NCBI GenBank assembly: GCA_022818135.1
Contig: JAFMSR010000003.1
Span: forward strand, 32,825,577-32,889,576
Direction: 5' to 3'
From: Saxidomus purpurata
Lineage: Eukaryota > Mollusca > Bivalvia > Venerida > Veneridae
DNA: 64,000 nt
The position numbers were made by a program, and so were the translations under genes. Each line of letters starts with the position of its first letter. The first letter of the stretch is position 1. Shown piece by piece: positions 11,880-24,135 of this stretch. Below the pieces are notes generated by a model. It saw nothing but the letters and a program-made list of their open reading frames with translations. It searched no databases and was not told the origin of the DNA.

Positions 11880-11985
11880 CGATGAGACCCGACTTCTAGT
11901 GGTTTAGGCATCGGCCTTGGGAGCGGGAGGTCGAAAGTTAGAAACCCAGCAGGGGTCCGATCTGATATGACCGGTTGGTGGACAG
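11880..11985 (+). repeat. tRNA-derived SINE, degenerate
   Basis: TAGTGGTTTAGGCATCGGCC resembles a pol III A box and GGTCGAAAGTTAGAAACCC a decayed B box, about 35 bases apart, followed by 'CAGCAGGGGTCCGATCTG'. This is the usual head of a tRNA-derived SINE rather than a working tRNA. The tail is not clear. Confidence 0.45.
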
Positions 11986-12801
11986 CCAGCTAGTTAAATA
12001 ATGTTTCATTTAAACAGTATTTATTCAATAAATGCATATACAATAGTTCTGTTAAATAACAGAAAGGATCGAGCAGAAAGCAAATAAATAATGCTTACCA
12101 TGTGCATACCTGCTTGGTGACTGGCTTTGAAAAGATAGGATTCTGAAGGTAAATATGCTCAAAAAGAAGGTGTCTCATAAGCCAGAAATGACTGACCCTT
12201 TAAGTAGGGGTATAATAAAAAAGACACATTTTATCAACCAATGAAAGACAATAAAAAGCACGCATACATCTCGTTACTTTTAGTACAGTGACAACTGATC
12301 TCGATTTTAAATGCTATCATATAACGATAAATAATTTATTCTTTTTTCATTAAAATGTTTGGTCTTTTATCGCTGCCAGCATGTCAAATGATCATTGTTT
12401 TACCATTTTATCGGATGTTTAAATAAAACAGGTTATGCTCGATCCAGATTTCGAGTAATCATAGCCATTCAAATTTTATCAGGCTTTATTCGGATGAATT
12501 AAATTATACCTCATTGCTTCAAATGTTGAACTGAACACAAAATAACCATTCATCTCGATAACCTATTTTTCTTCTAAATTCTGTGTCACTTACGCATATA
12601 GTATACAGAGAGCACGTTTTGAAAGTGCCATATATCTTCTATTAAAAGAGTAAATTTAGCGCTAGAATTTCCCCCGGTTGTGTGGTTGTGTCCTGACAAT
12701 TCTATGTCAAATTATGTGATGGTTAATTGTTATATCTGTGTTTGGTAAACATTAAACATTTCAAAACCTGCATTCCCTAATTAAAATCTTGTTAAGTTCC
12801 T
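11986..12801. other. Non-coding
   Basis: AT-rich, nothing recognised. Confidence 0.35.
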
Positions 12802-14920
12802 GTGGCCGAGTGCATAAAGCGGTCGTAGGCCTACGTCCGGCTTATCTAGAGCGTAGATAACGGTTGGAAAATTTAATGCGTGCATAAACAGGGAGACGTA
12901 GGCGAGTAAGGTAAAGTTAGAAAGGAAGTCAAGAATGATAAGGAATAGGAATAACTTAGCGTAGTAGGGAACGGTAGTTTAGTTAATTTTATATACATTA
13001 TCATGTCAAATATCAGTAAAGGCAATAGTTTTGGTGTAATTGTCTGTTGGAGACATATGGTTTCATCTGTTTGCCATCTGTAGCGTTTCCAGTGATATCT
13101 CTTGAACTACTCGGAGGTTTTTAAACAAAATTTCAAGATATCGAGTCGATATAAGGAACTCATGTTTAATCCAGCTCGGTCCGAGGGCAAGGCAACAAAC
13201 GTTTCCGTTCTGTCTTTCATGAAATCCTTAAAGGGTAATGAAAAACTTCACCTGATCGAGACGATGTTCAGACATCTATACATCAGTTCAGGGTAATGGA
13301 CACAGGGCTGAACGGCTAATTCTAGAGACATATAAATCAATCTATGAAAGGAAAGCGTATATTCAGACCTGTAACAACTACAGTTCGGACTGATTACATG
13401 TACTTACATGTAATTGGTTTGATCTAAAGAAAACGTTTGAAGAAGTTCGAGCCTCAAGTACAGTTTACATAGTATTGTGAAACAAACAGACGGACAGACT
13501 GCCCAACCAAACAACCGTCAAAACAGTGATATTTAAATACCTTCTCCCACACACCCTCTTAAAATGAAAGCGCAATCCGTGTAGGGGCCTTCTTTTGTCA
13601 ACTTCGCTTATGTAATCCTTCTCGTATTTATTGTTGAATTTTGTTAACACTGTGTTAAATAAGCATCTTTTTTGTACAACTGTATCAAATCTTGTTTTGC
13701 ATTAAAATTCTTTAGTTTTCACAATACTCAAATACAGTTTTCTCTCAAATTAACATATTTATAAATGTTTGACGAGCTAGAATCTCGATTATTGATTGGC
13801 AAAAGCAGTATATAAGCAGCATAATTTAAGGAAATATTACAGGCATTTTCTATTGGATTACATTATACCTAATGTTTGGAGCTAACGCACTTTAAAGTTT
13901 GATACCGATTATTTCGAATATATTTAATATTAATAATCAAAAAGCAAGCTAATCTTATCTCACCTTGCCTTATTTGCAAGAGAAAGTTTGTTTGTTTTTT
14001 TTCTCTCGATGTGTTTAACCATTATCATTACTATTGACAAAGAACGTTTTGAATCAAATTGTATAAATAGGAATTTGAAAACTTATTTATTGCTAAGGTG
14101 ACAAATGGGAAGGCTGGGCCGGGTACTATTGTTATTTGTATATGTTTGTTTATTGTATTATGAAATGTACTTGTTACTATAATAAACTTTTTCTTATCTT
14201 ATCTTATCTGATCTATATTTCGCGCTAAAAGGAGTCTTTCTTCAATTTTAAGCTTAAAATGTCATTTTTATTTAGTCTGTTCGCGCAAACAAGTGTCAAA
14301 ATGTATATAATAAAAGGGTCATTAGTAATGAAAAGAGATCCATATGCCGGATTGGCTCTCGTCGAGCTCGGATCATACTCGTGTTACGCACCGACGCACG
14401 ACTCTAGCAAATCCGGCATTCTGGTATAGTAACTAATAACCCTATTGTATTATTCAGAAGATTCTTTCTTTATACGACTATTTAAATAGTTATTTTATTT
14501 CGAACTGTGATTGATTTTAAGAAGAGCTAATAAGTTTAGTTACATGTTGCACCTATTTCAAAGAAGTTCATTTTAAATTTAAGAAGTTGTTAAGTTCCTA
14601 CACATGTTGCTATTCTCGTATTTATATAAAACATGCAATTTTAAATTTTAGAAATACTTTTTGTAAAAAAAAGGTTTTATTTCTAAACATGTTCCAATTA
14701 TTCAAAACAGATTATCTTAACATTTGCATATCAAAGTTCATGCATTGAAATAAGAAATACAATGATTATGCACGAGAAATATGCAGTACAATAATTAAGA
14801 CAGTCGTAACCCGGGCGTATCTACGACTGACGTACGCTCGCTTTGTACGACAGGATTAGTAACGCCAGCGCAGACCGTTTACGACAGCACAATCTACGCC
14901 TTCTTTATGCACTCGGCCAC
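12802..14920. mobile_element. Possible 2.1-kb non-autonomous element with inverted ends
   Basis: GTGGCCGAGTGCATAAAG at 12802 reappears inverted, ending at 14920, and the match runs on for about 27 bases with a few differences. The interior has no transposase. The end sequence also looks like a tRNA-Ser/Leu A box, so the ends could instead be two facing tRNA-derived repeats. No target duplication was found. A smaller hairpin (14315-14443) sits inside. Confidence 0.4.
14315..14443. repeat. Small hairpin element
   Basis: ATGCCGGATT and AATCCGGCAT form the inner arms, while AGGGTCATTAGTAA and its near complement TTACTATACC...CTAATAACCCT form the outer arms. It is about 129 bases with no coding potential and is MITE-like. 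Confidence 0.45.
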
Positions 14921-16534
14921 TGGACAATGAAGTAAATGAACGACATCAGCTTTAATTAAAGTACTTTTTGTTCTTGTCCTGAGTATTTGCATTTGTTGCG
15001 AATTTCTATAAGCTCCATTTTGTCTCAAATATAACGGTATTTATTATACTAGATAAGTTTAAGTCAAAAACGCCAAGGACTGTGTGTTCGTATGATAGCT
15101 CAATACGCGTATTACGGTTATGTTTTCAAATAACATTGTTGAGTAATGATTGGGCACATTGCATTAGTGGATGAATTTAACAGCAATCAAAAAAGAGATG
15201 TTGTAAGGTTTCGCGTAAACTTATTAAAGTCTGTTGAGATTGAGAGGTCTTAACTTTTTCTCTTCAAGTATTTTTTTTTCTTTTTAGAAATTAGATCTTA
15301 CTCTATCAAAAATTTGTCTCAATCAAAGCTCATCTCAACAGAGTCAAGGAAAGGATAAATTAGGAAGATGTTATAAAAATGCCCAGAAAAGACAGGAGGT
15401 TATGACTCTAACGACTGATTTCGGGCTGACGTTTACGAGATGCTGTAGTGTTTCGCGTAGAAGTTTACAAACTGTACATGCCTAAAAAACTAATTTATCC
15501 TCAATAAATAATGTATGAAGAAGATATAAACTGTATTTTTTTGTTTTTTTAAAAAAAGAACTTCTATAGATATTTGACCAAACTTTTGACGAGACATTAT
15601 AATTTGTTGCATTTTAACCGTTCTTGTCACTAAATTTAAACTGCCTCTCTAGTTCTTTGATATTTATTTCAATGGAATAGGTTAGGATAACTTGAAAAGA
15701 TATGTTTTGATTTGGAATTATATATATTTTGAAAATTAAATAATATTTAGACAAAATAGTTCCTGTATTAAGCTTGCAATGACACGCTAAAAATATATTG
15801 TTTTGTTTTTCTTTTTTCTTTATATTTTTCAAGTACATGCACATCAAAATAAAATTTTACTACACACATTTTATATTTTTGACGTAAGATGCATTTCTGT
15901 TAATTTTATGATCTTCTTTGCTTTTGTCCGGTACGCACTAAGGAATAGAGAGAAATTCAAGTTTGATGCCACTCCGAAAGCCCGCTGCGAACCACGTGCT
16001 TTTTCCACAAGAAAAATATACAGTGAAACATTTAGACTCTAAACATTTTTCTCATGCCAGAAACTTTTACGTAAGTTATTGCGCATTGCACGTTGGACAA
16101 TGTTGCTGCGGAAAAATTGCTTATCTGGTTTCAAGCATGAAACAGAACTCGTTTCTTCTACTACAACTATTGTTCAGGGTACACATCAACCCTTACATAC
16201 TATAGAACCTCTTGGTCCAAACCTTGAATTACACACTCATTTCCTTTGTTTGGCCAGTTTCTGGACAGATACATAGGTTTTATTGTTGTTGCTGCTGTTT
16301 GCTTGTTAGTTGTTTTTGTTTCGGTTCTTTTTTCTTTATAAAACGGAAACGTAATTTCAGTATCTTAACTGAGTAAGCTCTGTGCAAATGTTCTTTGAAC
16401 ATTTAAGTGCTAAATAACCAACTATTTTTAAAAGCTGATATTGTTACTTATATATATGAACAGACTGTCCAAAATCTAGTTATATGCTTCATATAGTTCT
16501 TATTGATAAGACATGAACGATATATGTACATGCA
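14921..16534. other. Intergenic upstream of C1q gene 3
   Basis: AT-rich with short overlapping open frames that lack domain or splice support. No bounded repeat recognised. Confidence 0.4.
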
Positions 16535-16540
16535 TATAAA
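16535..16540 (+). promoter_or_regulatory. TATA box of C1q gene 3
   Basis: TATAAA lies 62 bases before the ATG. Gene 4 has the same hexamer 60 bases before its ATG, so the core promoter position was kept after the duplication. Confidence 0.55.
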
Positions 16541-16596
16541 ACACGCATGCATTTTAACTCGAAATATATAACACAACGAACATCGAGCTTTTAAAA

Positions 16597-17671
16597 ATGG
16601 CATTGTTAATATTTTCTCTGTCAATAGCGCTGATGTTTCTACCTGTCGTAGAATCTGAAGCTTCTACTGGCGTTGTAGGCGGGGCTCGTGATAGAAGTAC
16701 TGAAAACACTTATTTACAGCAAAATGATGACATGACGAACGTGCTAGCAATTGTGAAATCCCAGGGACTTATAGTATCTAAGTTAGAGACAAAAATTGAA
16801 AAACACGAGAAACTTCTAAGTGATCAAGGAGACACGATTAACAAATTAAAGCAAATTGTCGAAGAGCAAAGTGAAAAACTGTCAAAACTAGAGGCTGGTG
16901 TGAAAGTAAAAGAGATTAAAATGAAAAAAATAAAAAATAAATTGAAAATACTACAAAGGAAGTGTGCGTTTGAGAGTTTCTTGGAGAATACCAAGAATCG
17001 CCTTGATGAAGCTGCAAACAAACCTGCTTCTGTAGACAAGCAACAGCTGCCTGTGGAACGCATCGAAGGTAAAATTAATGCGTAGATTACTGTTAACTGT
17101 GACCATTTGCAGTGTCACAAAAGCATAAACCTTCTCTACTTTTTGATATCTTTATATGATCGTATCAATCTTCAACTCATACATATTGGCCGGTTGGCAC
17201 TTAAAATGCAAACTTACACATTTTAACGTTTCAGGTTCCGGTATTCAAATAACACGAAGAAGTGCTAGCCATATTTCATTTTCGGCATACTTGTCGCATT
17301 TTACCGAAAACCTTGGCACGTTTCAAATAATTAAATTCGACCAGGTGCTAGTCAACGATGGAAATGCTTATAACGGACATACTGGAGTATTCACTGTGCC
17401 TGTTTCCGGGACCTATGTATTCATGTTTTATGTCAGTTCCTCGAATACTGATGTCACGTTCTTCCTGGTGACAGACAGTCACATCCAAGCATCCGCTGTA
17501 GCAAGACCAACCAGTTTTAATCAGGTGAAAGACGTTCAAGGTGGAGCAACGGTTATCCTTAGTTTAAATCAAGGCGTGTCCGTATGGATAAAAAACTGGA
17601 TGAGCGGAAGCTCTGTCTTTAGTACTGATATATACAGATGGGTGACGTTTTCTGGTTTCCTCTTGTACTAG
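16597..17671 (+). CDS. C1q domain-containing protein, gene 3
   Basis: Exon 1 is 16597-17068 (phase 1, GAAG|GTAAAA) and exon 2 is 17235-17671 (acceptor GTTTCAG), coding for 302 residues. Residues 1-20 are a signal peptide (hydrophobic, ending VVES), about 47-125 a Lys/Glu coiled coil closed by 'LQRKC' (single Cys), and about 169-302 a C1q domain with FSAYLSHF, IIKFDQVLVNDGNAYN, TGVFTVPVSGTYVFMFY, GGATVILSLNQGVSVWI and WVTFSGFLLY. The intron is only 166 bases, shorter than in genes 1 and 2. It has a TATA box and AATAAA at sensible places and no defects. It is expected to be secreted and to trimerise. It pairs with gene 4 by sequence. Confidence 0.92.
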
Positions 17672-17678
17672 CAACTCC

Positions 17679-17684
17679 AATAAA
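17679..17684 (+). terminator. Poly(A) signal of C1q gene 3
   Basis: AATAAA lies eight bases after the stop codon. Confidence 0.55.
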
Positions 17685-17821
17685 TCCTATCTTATGCAAT
17701 TATCTATTGTATTCCGTATAAACCAATTTTACTACTTCTCTTTTTTCTTGAGGGCCCCATATTTGGGGTAACCCCTTTTATTTGTCCCGTAGATAACAGG
17801 ATAGGGGTCGGTTTGCATCCC

Positions 17822-17973
17822 CTACCAAACACAGATGCATGGGGCATGGACTCGCCACCAAATCTGAAGACTTGTTCCATGTTGTACGGAACATATATAG
17901 ATACAAATATTTATACATGGGACCAGTATTAGATTGGGTGGCGAGTCCATACCCCATGCATCTGTGCTACCAA
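17822..17973. mobile_element. 138-bp MITE with 7-bp target duplication
   Basis: CACAGATGCATGGGGCATGG and the following ACTCGCCACC are repeated inverted with one change, ending at 17966. The arms continue more loosely towards the centre. CTACCAA flanks both sides (17822-17828 and 17967-17973). A 7-8 bp duplication would suit a hAT- or piggyBac-unlike short element, but the superfamily is not certain. Confidence 0.7.
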
Positions 17974-18761
17974 CCTTACAAAAACAATACAATTATTCAT
18001 ATGAAAAACAATAAATATTTTTGACATTTTACAGACAGTCATTCGTATGAAGTAAGAACTCTATCAGTTTAAATTTAAACATACAATTTCAGTTACACAA
18101 GGTTAACAAGTAATTCAAGATCATCAAACTTTACAATGATCATCGAAATTTACAATGAACATTTCACTTAGCTGCCATATGAAACAGCACATGGTGCTTA
18201 ACCTTACGCCAAACCAAATATAAAAAGATGGATATACAGAAGTTACTAAATAAGATAGACGCCGTTACAGTTTCGTCTGCGATGTTCGGCAAAGGAAATA
18301 ATGCTTTATTAGTTTATAGTTTATACTAATTTATTTAGCTCGATTGTGAAAAAAGCTTGAAGCTTATCGAGTCACTCTCGAGTCCGCTTCCTGAAAAAAT
18401 AATGCTTTGCTGTTCTGGAGTCGGTTCCTCAAATTTTGTTTCAACAAATGTACAAATTACAACTACTTTATGTTCGTGTCCTGGGTATTTACATTTCTTG
18501 CAAAATTTCCATAAGCTCTATTTGGTTTCAACTATTACGGTATTTATTACTAGTATGCCAGATAAGTTTATGTCATAATTATGCCAATGACTATGTGTTC
18601 GTATTTTAGCTCAATAAGCGTATTTCTGTTGTACCGGTATTTCAAAATAACGTTGTTGGCCATCTAATACAGGCACTACAATCTGAAAGTGAGGTTTTCA
18701 TACATTGGTTTTAAATCAGCTGTATGCAAGCTAATCCGGACAAGTTTCAGGCAATTGCAAA
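17974..18761. other. Non-coding
   Basis: No gene supported. Part of this stretch (about 18440-18600) resembles 14960-15130 ('GTTCTTGTCCTGAGTATTTGCA' like strings, 'GATAAGTTTA'), so it is an old dispersed repeat. Confidence 0.35.
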
Positions 18762-19300
18762 ATGACCCATGAAAAATCTCCACAATTCAACTTTGGAAAC
18801 GCAGTATTAAAATGTGATGAAGAGGTGAAACAATTAGATGTTGACTTTGATTTTAATTTAAAATTTGATAAACATGCCAACACTATCTGTTCCAAGGAAT
18901 CAATACAACTTAATATTTTTAAAAGAATAGGTAAAACTCTAGGGAAACAAAACTCAAGAACGAGCACTGAGATATGTCTATGAAGATTATAGTAGTTCAT
19001 ATGAAGAATTATTAAATAACGCTAAACTACCATCTTTATATGTAAGAAGAATGAGGACAAGTGCAGCAGAAACATATAAAATATTACACAACTAAGCACC
19101 CCAGTACTATCAAATCTCATTACAAAAAAGAGCTAACTTAAAATACGCTTACAATTATTTCAGATATGCCGCACCAGTTCTGTGGAATTCCCTTCTAAAA
19201 CATTACAGAACTTCAGTGAACTTTGGCCAATGTAAATATCAAATGGCTTTTTTAGGAATGTAAATGATTGTAAATGTTCAGCTTGTAAAACATAAACTCT
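18762..19300 (+). pseudogene. LINE reverse-transcriptase C-terminus, relict
   Basis: Three frame-shifted pieces read like the end of a CR1/Jockey-type non-LTR retrotransposon. The first has a '(L)DVDFDFNLKFDKHANTIC' and 'FKRIGKTLGKQ' region. From 18961, in another frame, comes 'RYVYEDYSSSYEELL' with 'LPSLYVRRMRT' and 'ETYKILHN'. The last has 'YFRYAAPVLWNSLLKHYRT' followed by 'NDCKCSAC'. About 30 residues are missing between the first two pieces and stops interrupt the rest. It is not functional. The family assignment rests on remembered motif order. Confidence 0.65.
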
Positions 19301-19799
19301 TAGTAAAGATATATAACTGATTTCAGAGGACAGTTGTGGTAGTTCCTCTTTATGTTTCTCCATATGCTCCTGTGCTGTTTTCTGCCTACCTTGCATCTGT
19401 GAGTAAAGTACAGATGTACACATTATTTACTGCCTATGTAATTATTGTCTTTTAGTTTTTTGCCTGCGTTACCTTGCTTTCTGTTATCTTCAGTTTGCAT
19501 GAAGACAGTCTGGTCTAGTTTGGTTGTTTCTAATTTTTATTTTGCCAATTGTATTGTTGCATGTCAAATGATTTTGTTTTATGTGCTATTCATCCTATGT
19601 GATAGCTGCTGATCAGTTCATTTCAAATCTAATTTGTGATGAAATAGATGTGCTGATATACTGGTTTTGTCAATTTCATGACCGGTACTTAAATACTAAG
19701 TATGTCCGTGCTTCACATCAAAATTGCTGTCAGATTATACCAGTGATTGATGCAATGATTGATGTAATGAGGATCACATAGTTCAGCGTAACACATGCA
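19301..19799. other. Non-coding
   Basis: May include the 3' tail of the LINE relict. No gene supported. Confidence 0.35.
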
Positions 19800-19985
19800 A
19801 CCTGATTCTTTTGGTTTGTTCCAGAGGGATCACACTAAGTATTGTAGTTGATATGTAATGTCGTCCTGCCGACGTGGATTCGAGTCTGGCTCCGACTAGA
19901 TAGAACTGAAACTGACCAGGAAATGCCACTGCCTTATCAGTGGCAACATATGACACCCTTGCTGTTTTTTTTTTGTACATGAATT
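19800..19985 (+). repeat. SINE-like repeat
   Basis: GTGGATTCGAGTCTGGCTCC resembles a pol III B box and tRNA T arm, and a T-rich stretch follows at 19965-19974. No tRNA can be folded around it, so a decayed tRNA-derived SINE is likely. Confidence 0.35.
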
Positions 19986-20099
19986 TTAATAACGGACATC
20001 ATGACACATTGGAGGGTTTATCTGAAATTTGATTGCATTTCACTGCGTTTATATGACTTAATAATCTATCTAAATCATGTCGTGTTCGCTTCTTATCTC

Positions 20100-21050
20100 C
20101 TACAGCACTTTACTCAGAGGTGGGCATATTAAAATCGCACCGTCCGTCTGGCCGTCTAGGCTGTAACGTTGTCATATTGCACAAATGTTCAGCAATTCAG
20201 GACGAAGTCTGACGTGCAAGACCAACGTCCATATCTCAAGGGTTAAGGTCACTCTTAGGTATTAAAGGTAACGAATCCTGTATACAGTCGTGTACAGACT
20301 ATAACTCTCTTATGCATAGAAGGATTTAAAAACGATTCGGCACGAATGTTTAACACATGGAGACAACATTTGGCGTGCAAATACCGCATTCTTAGCTTGA
20401 AGGTCAAGGTCATACGAAAGAGTTTAAAGGTCATTAACTCTAATACACATGGTAACTATGCCATACATTGAAGGGTTCTGAGCGTGATCTCTGTCTGAGC
20501 ATCTGTTTGACAGTTTTACTGGTCAGACTGTAACTAGATATGTTATACATTGCAGGATTTTAAAATAAATATGCATAAATTAGCACCACATAGAGAAATA
20601 GAGCGCAAGTACCAGGTCGACACATTGAAGGTCACGGGCACAGACTGTGAGGTACCACTTCGAGGACATTCGTCACTTGCAAGTGACAGCTCTTGTTAGT
20701 TCTAGTGACTTATTTGACGCATTTTAGTTATACAAAAAACATCCGTTTACGTTCAAAACCTGTAATTTTGACCTAAACTGAGAGATTTTAGGATCGTTGA
20801 ATGCCCTTCGTCGCTCATCCGCCCGTCCTTCCACAATTGCATCAAACAACAACTCCTCTGAAACCGATTAGCCAATTGTGATGAAAGTGATGGAGCTCTA
20901 GCAAGTTTGTTCAAAGAATTCCAAATTCTATTCAGAACTGTGGTTGCCATATGGCTCTTTACCAAGATTGTTGAAATCATTACATCCGGATCATAATCGA
21001 AACCGCCCTGGTGGTAACTTGAGTTAACATATGTTTCTATTTAATTTCAG
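20100..21050. repeat. Dispersed repeat DNA with AGGTCA-like strings
   Basis: The text has the flavour of common clam repeats: CCGTCCGTCTGGCCGTCTAG, repeated GGTCAAGGTCA strings, and near 20820-20990 a segment with 'CAACTCCTCTGAAACCGATT'. The boundaries were not found and there is no coding frame. Confidence 0.35.
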
Positions 21051-22182
21051 CATCATTTATCTCACTTGCGGCCGTCAATGCCCAGAGCGTAAGAATTGCA
21101 ACAAAAATGTCCAATAACATCGCATAATACGTAATTCTACCTTAATTAGATTGTGGCAATGCGCAGTAGTTGCTGTAGTAAGAGCGTTGATGTCCAAATT
21201 CTTTAAAAGTTTGCAGTTGTCTTGATGATATAATGTTTTTGATATGTTCCAAATTTAGTAAGAAGTTTCGATTAGTGGATTTACTGTTCTGTTCTACACT
21301 GCTGTAACTAAATTGATATAGTAACAATAATATTTGATGACCCATTTTTTCTTAAATGTACATCAGTACGGCATATAGTATCTACGGCACATGTTACGAG
21401 TGTCAGAAACATCCTTATCTCCAAGGCCAGTCACTCTGTTTTCTCCTGCTAGTACGACTAGTAATATCTGTGATCGGAAAACATGAAAACAACTCTTTAA
21501 TTGCATTACTTATGACGCACAATACACTGGAGTTTGAAATACTGATTTGACCTGTCTGTCATAGCAGCTTGGTCTGAATAGCCCATTTTGATAACCATCT
21601 GATTTCCTCCAATATTAAGATATGTGATAAGAAGACATTGTTTATTCAGTTGATAGAAATTAATATAAACTTTTGGTTTTGTATCACAGCATTAGCCTTT
21701 ACATAGAAAACACACAACACATATTTGCAGTCTCAGATGTTCAGATGCTTTCAAAAGTTTGGTCATGCAATAACTGTTAGAAGAGAAAATGTATCCTATC
21801 ATGTAGAGCTAAGAGGCCATAGCGTATTTTCTGACAAATGCAGAAGCATCTACTACTTAAGTTTCGAAATGAAGTATTACGGATCTTTCATACTGCAATC
21901 CTTATCAATGCCTATGTGCATGAATTGTGTCAGCGTCTTTTTTCCAGAAATTATCCAATGGAACAGTTACCTTTAATTAACTTTTGTAGACATTACCTGT
22001 TTAGTATTTTTGATAGGTTCTAGTGCATTGTTTGAACATGTAATACAAGTACTACATGTGTACGCACCTTTAATATATTTTTTATACTTTTATTCATAAG
22101 AAAACTGTCTGAAATCAAATTCAGTAAAAGACCGCTTATAGTATCAACTTAAGGTAAGACATGACCTACATAATTATGTATT
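21051..22182. other. Intergenic upstream of C1q gene 4
   Basis: Short open frames only; no support for a gene. Confidence 0.4.
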
Positions 22183-22188
22183 TATAAA
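22183..22188 (+). promoter_or_regulatory. TATA box of C1q gene 4
   Basis: TATAAA lies 60 bases before the ancestral ATG at 22243, matching gene 3. Confidence 0.5.
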
Positions 22189-22242
22189 ATCACTTCTTTT
22201 CATGCCAAATATTTAACACGGAGAACATCAAATTTGAGAAAA

Positions 22243-23316
22243 ATGGCATTGTCAACATATTCTCTTTTGATCGCTCTGATGCGTCTACCTACAGAGGAAT
22301 CTGTCGCTGATATTCGCGTTTTTGTTGGTGGGCTCTTGATGAAAATATGGAAAACACTCACTTACAACAAAATCATGATATGAAAAGGGTGCTAGAAATT
22401 GTGAAATCCCAGGGACTTGTAATATCTAAGTTAGAGACAAAAATGGAAAGACACGAGATAATTCTTAATGATCAAGAAGACACGATTAACGAAGAGCAAA
22501 GTGAAAAACTTTCGAGACTAGCGACTGATGTGAAAGTCAAAAATATCAAAATAAAGAAATTAGAAACTAACTTGAAAATACTACGATGGAAGTGTTCGCT
22601 ACAAAGTTTTGTTGACCAAGTTGTTTCCAAGAATCGCCTTGATGAAGCTGACCACAAGAGTGATGCTGTTGACAAGACCGGGCAACTTCCAAACGAAAAC
22701 ATTAAAGGTAAATTAACACTGAGACTTCTATTAGCTAAGACGTTTTGCATTGTCACCAAAATATAATCAGTTGCAAATTTCGGCAATTGTGTTTGTATTG
22801 CAATTCTCAACCTGCATTTTGATCACTTTTGTACGACAAAGATTCGTAAAATTCTTAATAACTCTTATCATTTCAGGTTCCAGCATTCAAAGAACCCGAA
22901 AGGAAGTAATACATGGGTATTAGGTATCAGCATACCTGTCGCATTTACTAAAAACCCTTGGCGCCGGTCAAAGAATCGCATTCGACCAGGTAATGACCAA
23001 CGACGGGAATGCTTATAATCCGCTCACTTGAGTATTCACTGTGCCTGTTACCGGGACATACGTGTTCACATTTTATGTCAGCTCATCCGATGCCAGTGTT
23101 GATTTTTCGCTTATGACTGACGGTAAGATACAAGCATCCGGTACAGCAAGACCAATTGATTTTTCTCAGTCGAAAGACGTGCAAGGTGGAGGCACGGTCA
23201 TACTGCTGCTCATTAAAGGCGTGTCTGTGTGGATAGAGAACAGGTACAATGAAGCCATCGTTTATAGTACTCCCGAAAACAGATTGGTGACATTTTCTGG
23301 TTTTCTCTTGTATTAG
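22243..23316 (+). pseudogene. C1q domain-containing protein, gene 4, pseudogene
   Basis: Sister of gene 3 with the same plan: exon 1 22243-22707, 169-base intron, exon 2 22877-23316. Exon 1 starts ATGGCATTGTCAAC like gene 3, but one G is missing in the GGGG run near 22330 (GGTGGG against GGCGGGG), shifting the frame before the coil. The coil has also lost seven codons (an in-frame 21-base gap near 22491). Exon 2 carries in-frame stops TAG (22921-22923) and TGA (about 23030). After that the C1q core is clean, from VPVTGTYVFTFY to LVTFSGFLLY. Splice sites and the TATA box survive. A truncated product from the downstream ATG at 22347 is possible but would lack a signal peptide. Confidence 0.85.
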
Positions 23317-23674
23317 TTGACAGACAACGTAACTGAAATAACCTGTTCTCTTTAATAGTTGTTTTATTTTAGCTGATTATGCCTACCTTTGAAATAGATG
23401 GGAACATTATACATTTTTTGCACAGATCGCTCTGTCAGTACTCAAACGCGACACAGACATTGGTTTGCCTTGAGGTGGAAGGTTACGGTCAAACATATTG
23501 GTCATGACCTGTAGATAACCTCTACTTTTGGGTCAAATGTGACAGTGAACGTGGACATATTTCTCAGGTTGAAGAGAGTGGTTGGTCATGACCAAAAGGT
23601 AATCCTATTTCATTTAAGGTGAGTAGGTCAAAAGTCAAGGTGACGAAATTCAACGGTACATGTTCGCTCTTTTT

Positions 23675-23770
23675 GAGGATCAGGCGGTAATTCAGTTGGT
23701 AGGATGGTCGATTTGTTATGCACTTGATATATTTGCGGATTCAAAACAAGTACATGTATAGACCACCTTG
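23675..23770 (+). repeat. tRNA-like SINE head
   Basis: AATTCAGTTGGTAGGATGGT has a good A box, and GCGGATTCAAAAC a weak B box, about 45 bases later. Too decayed for a working tRNA. Confidence 0.4.
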
Positions 23771-23979
23771 GTATACAAAGTACATTTATATAGCATTGTG
23801 TTTTACAACTGTTTTCCGTGTTGATGCCTACTGGATAAAAATACAACTCGGAAAAATATGAAAAAATATTTATTCTATACTGTTTAGTATAAATAACAGT
23901 TCAAAAGTGAGAAAGAAAATTATTTAAAATAAAATGCAATAAATAACATTAAACGTTCAATGACGAATCCGCCTTTAAA

Positions 23980-24135
23980 GTCGTTGTGACAAATCATTGA
24001 CTGAGGTTTGTGGTTTTGTGCCCTGCTACGATATGGTTCTAGTGCAGGTGCTACCCAGTAGATGCCCGCCTGTTATTACATACTGTGTGTCTGAACAGTT
24101 GAAACGGGCGTAAAAACCCAACAAACAAACAACGA
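23980..24135 (+). repeat. SINE with AACAAACAAAC tail
   Basis: The segment from GTTTGTGGTTTTGTGCCCTG to the tail CCCAACAAACAAACAAC has the layout of a clam SINE body and 3' end ('GGGCGTAAAAACCCAACAAAC'). Confidence 0.5.
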
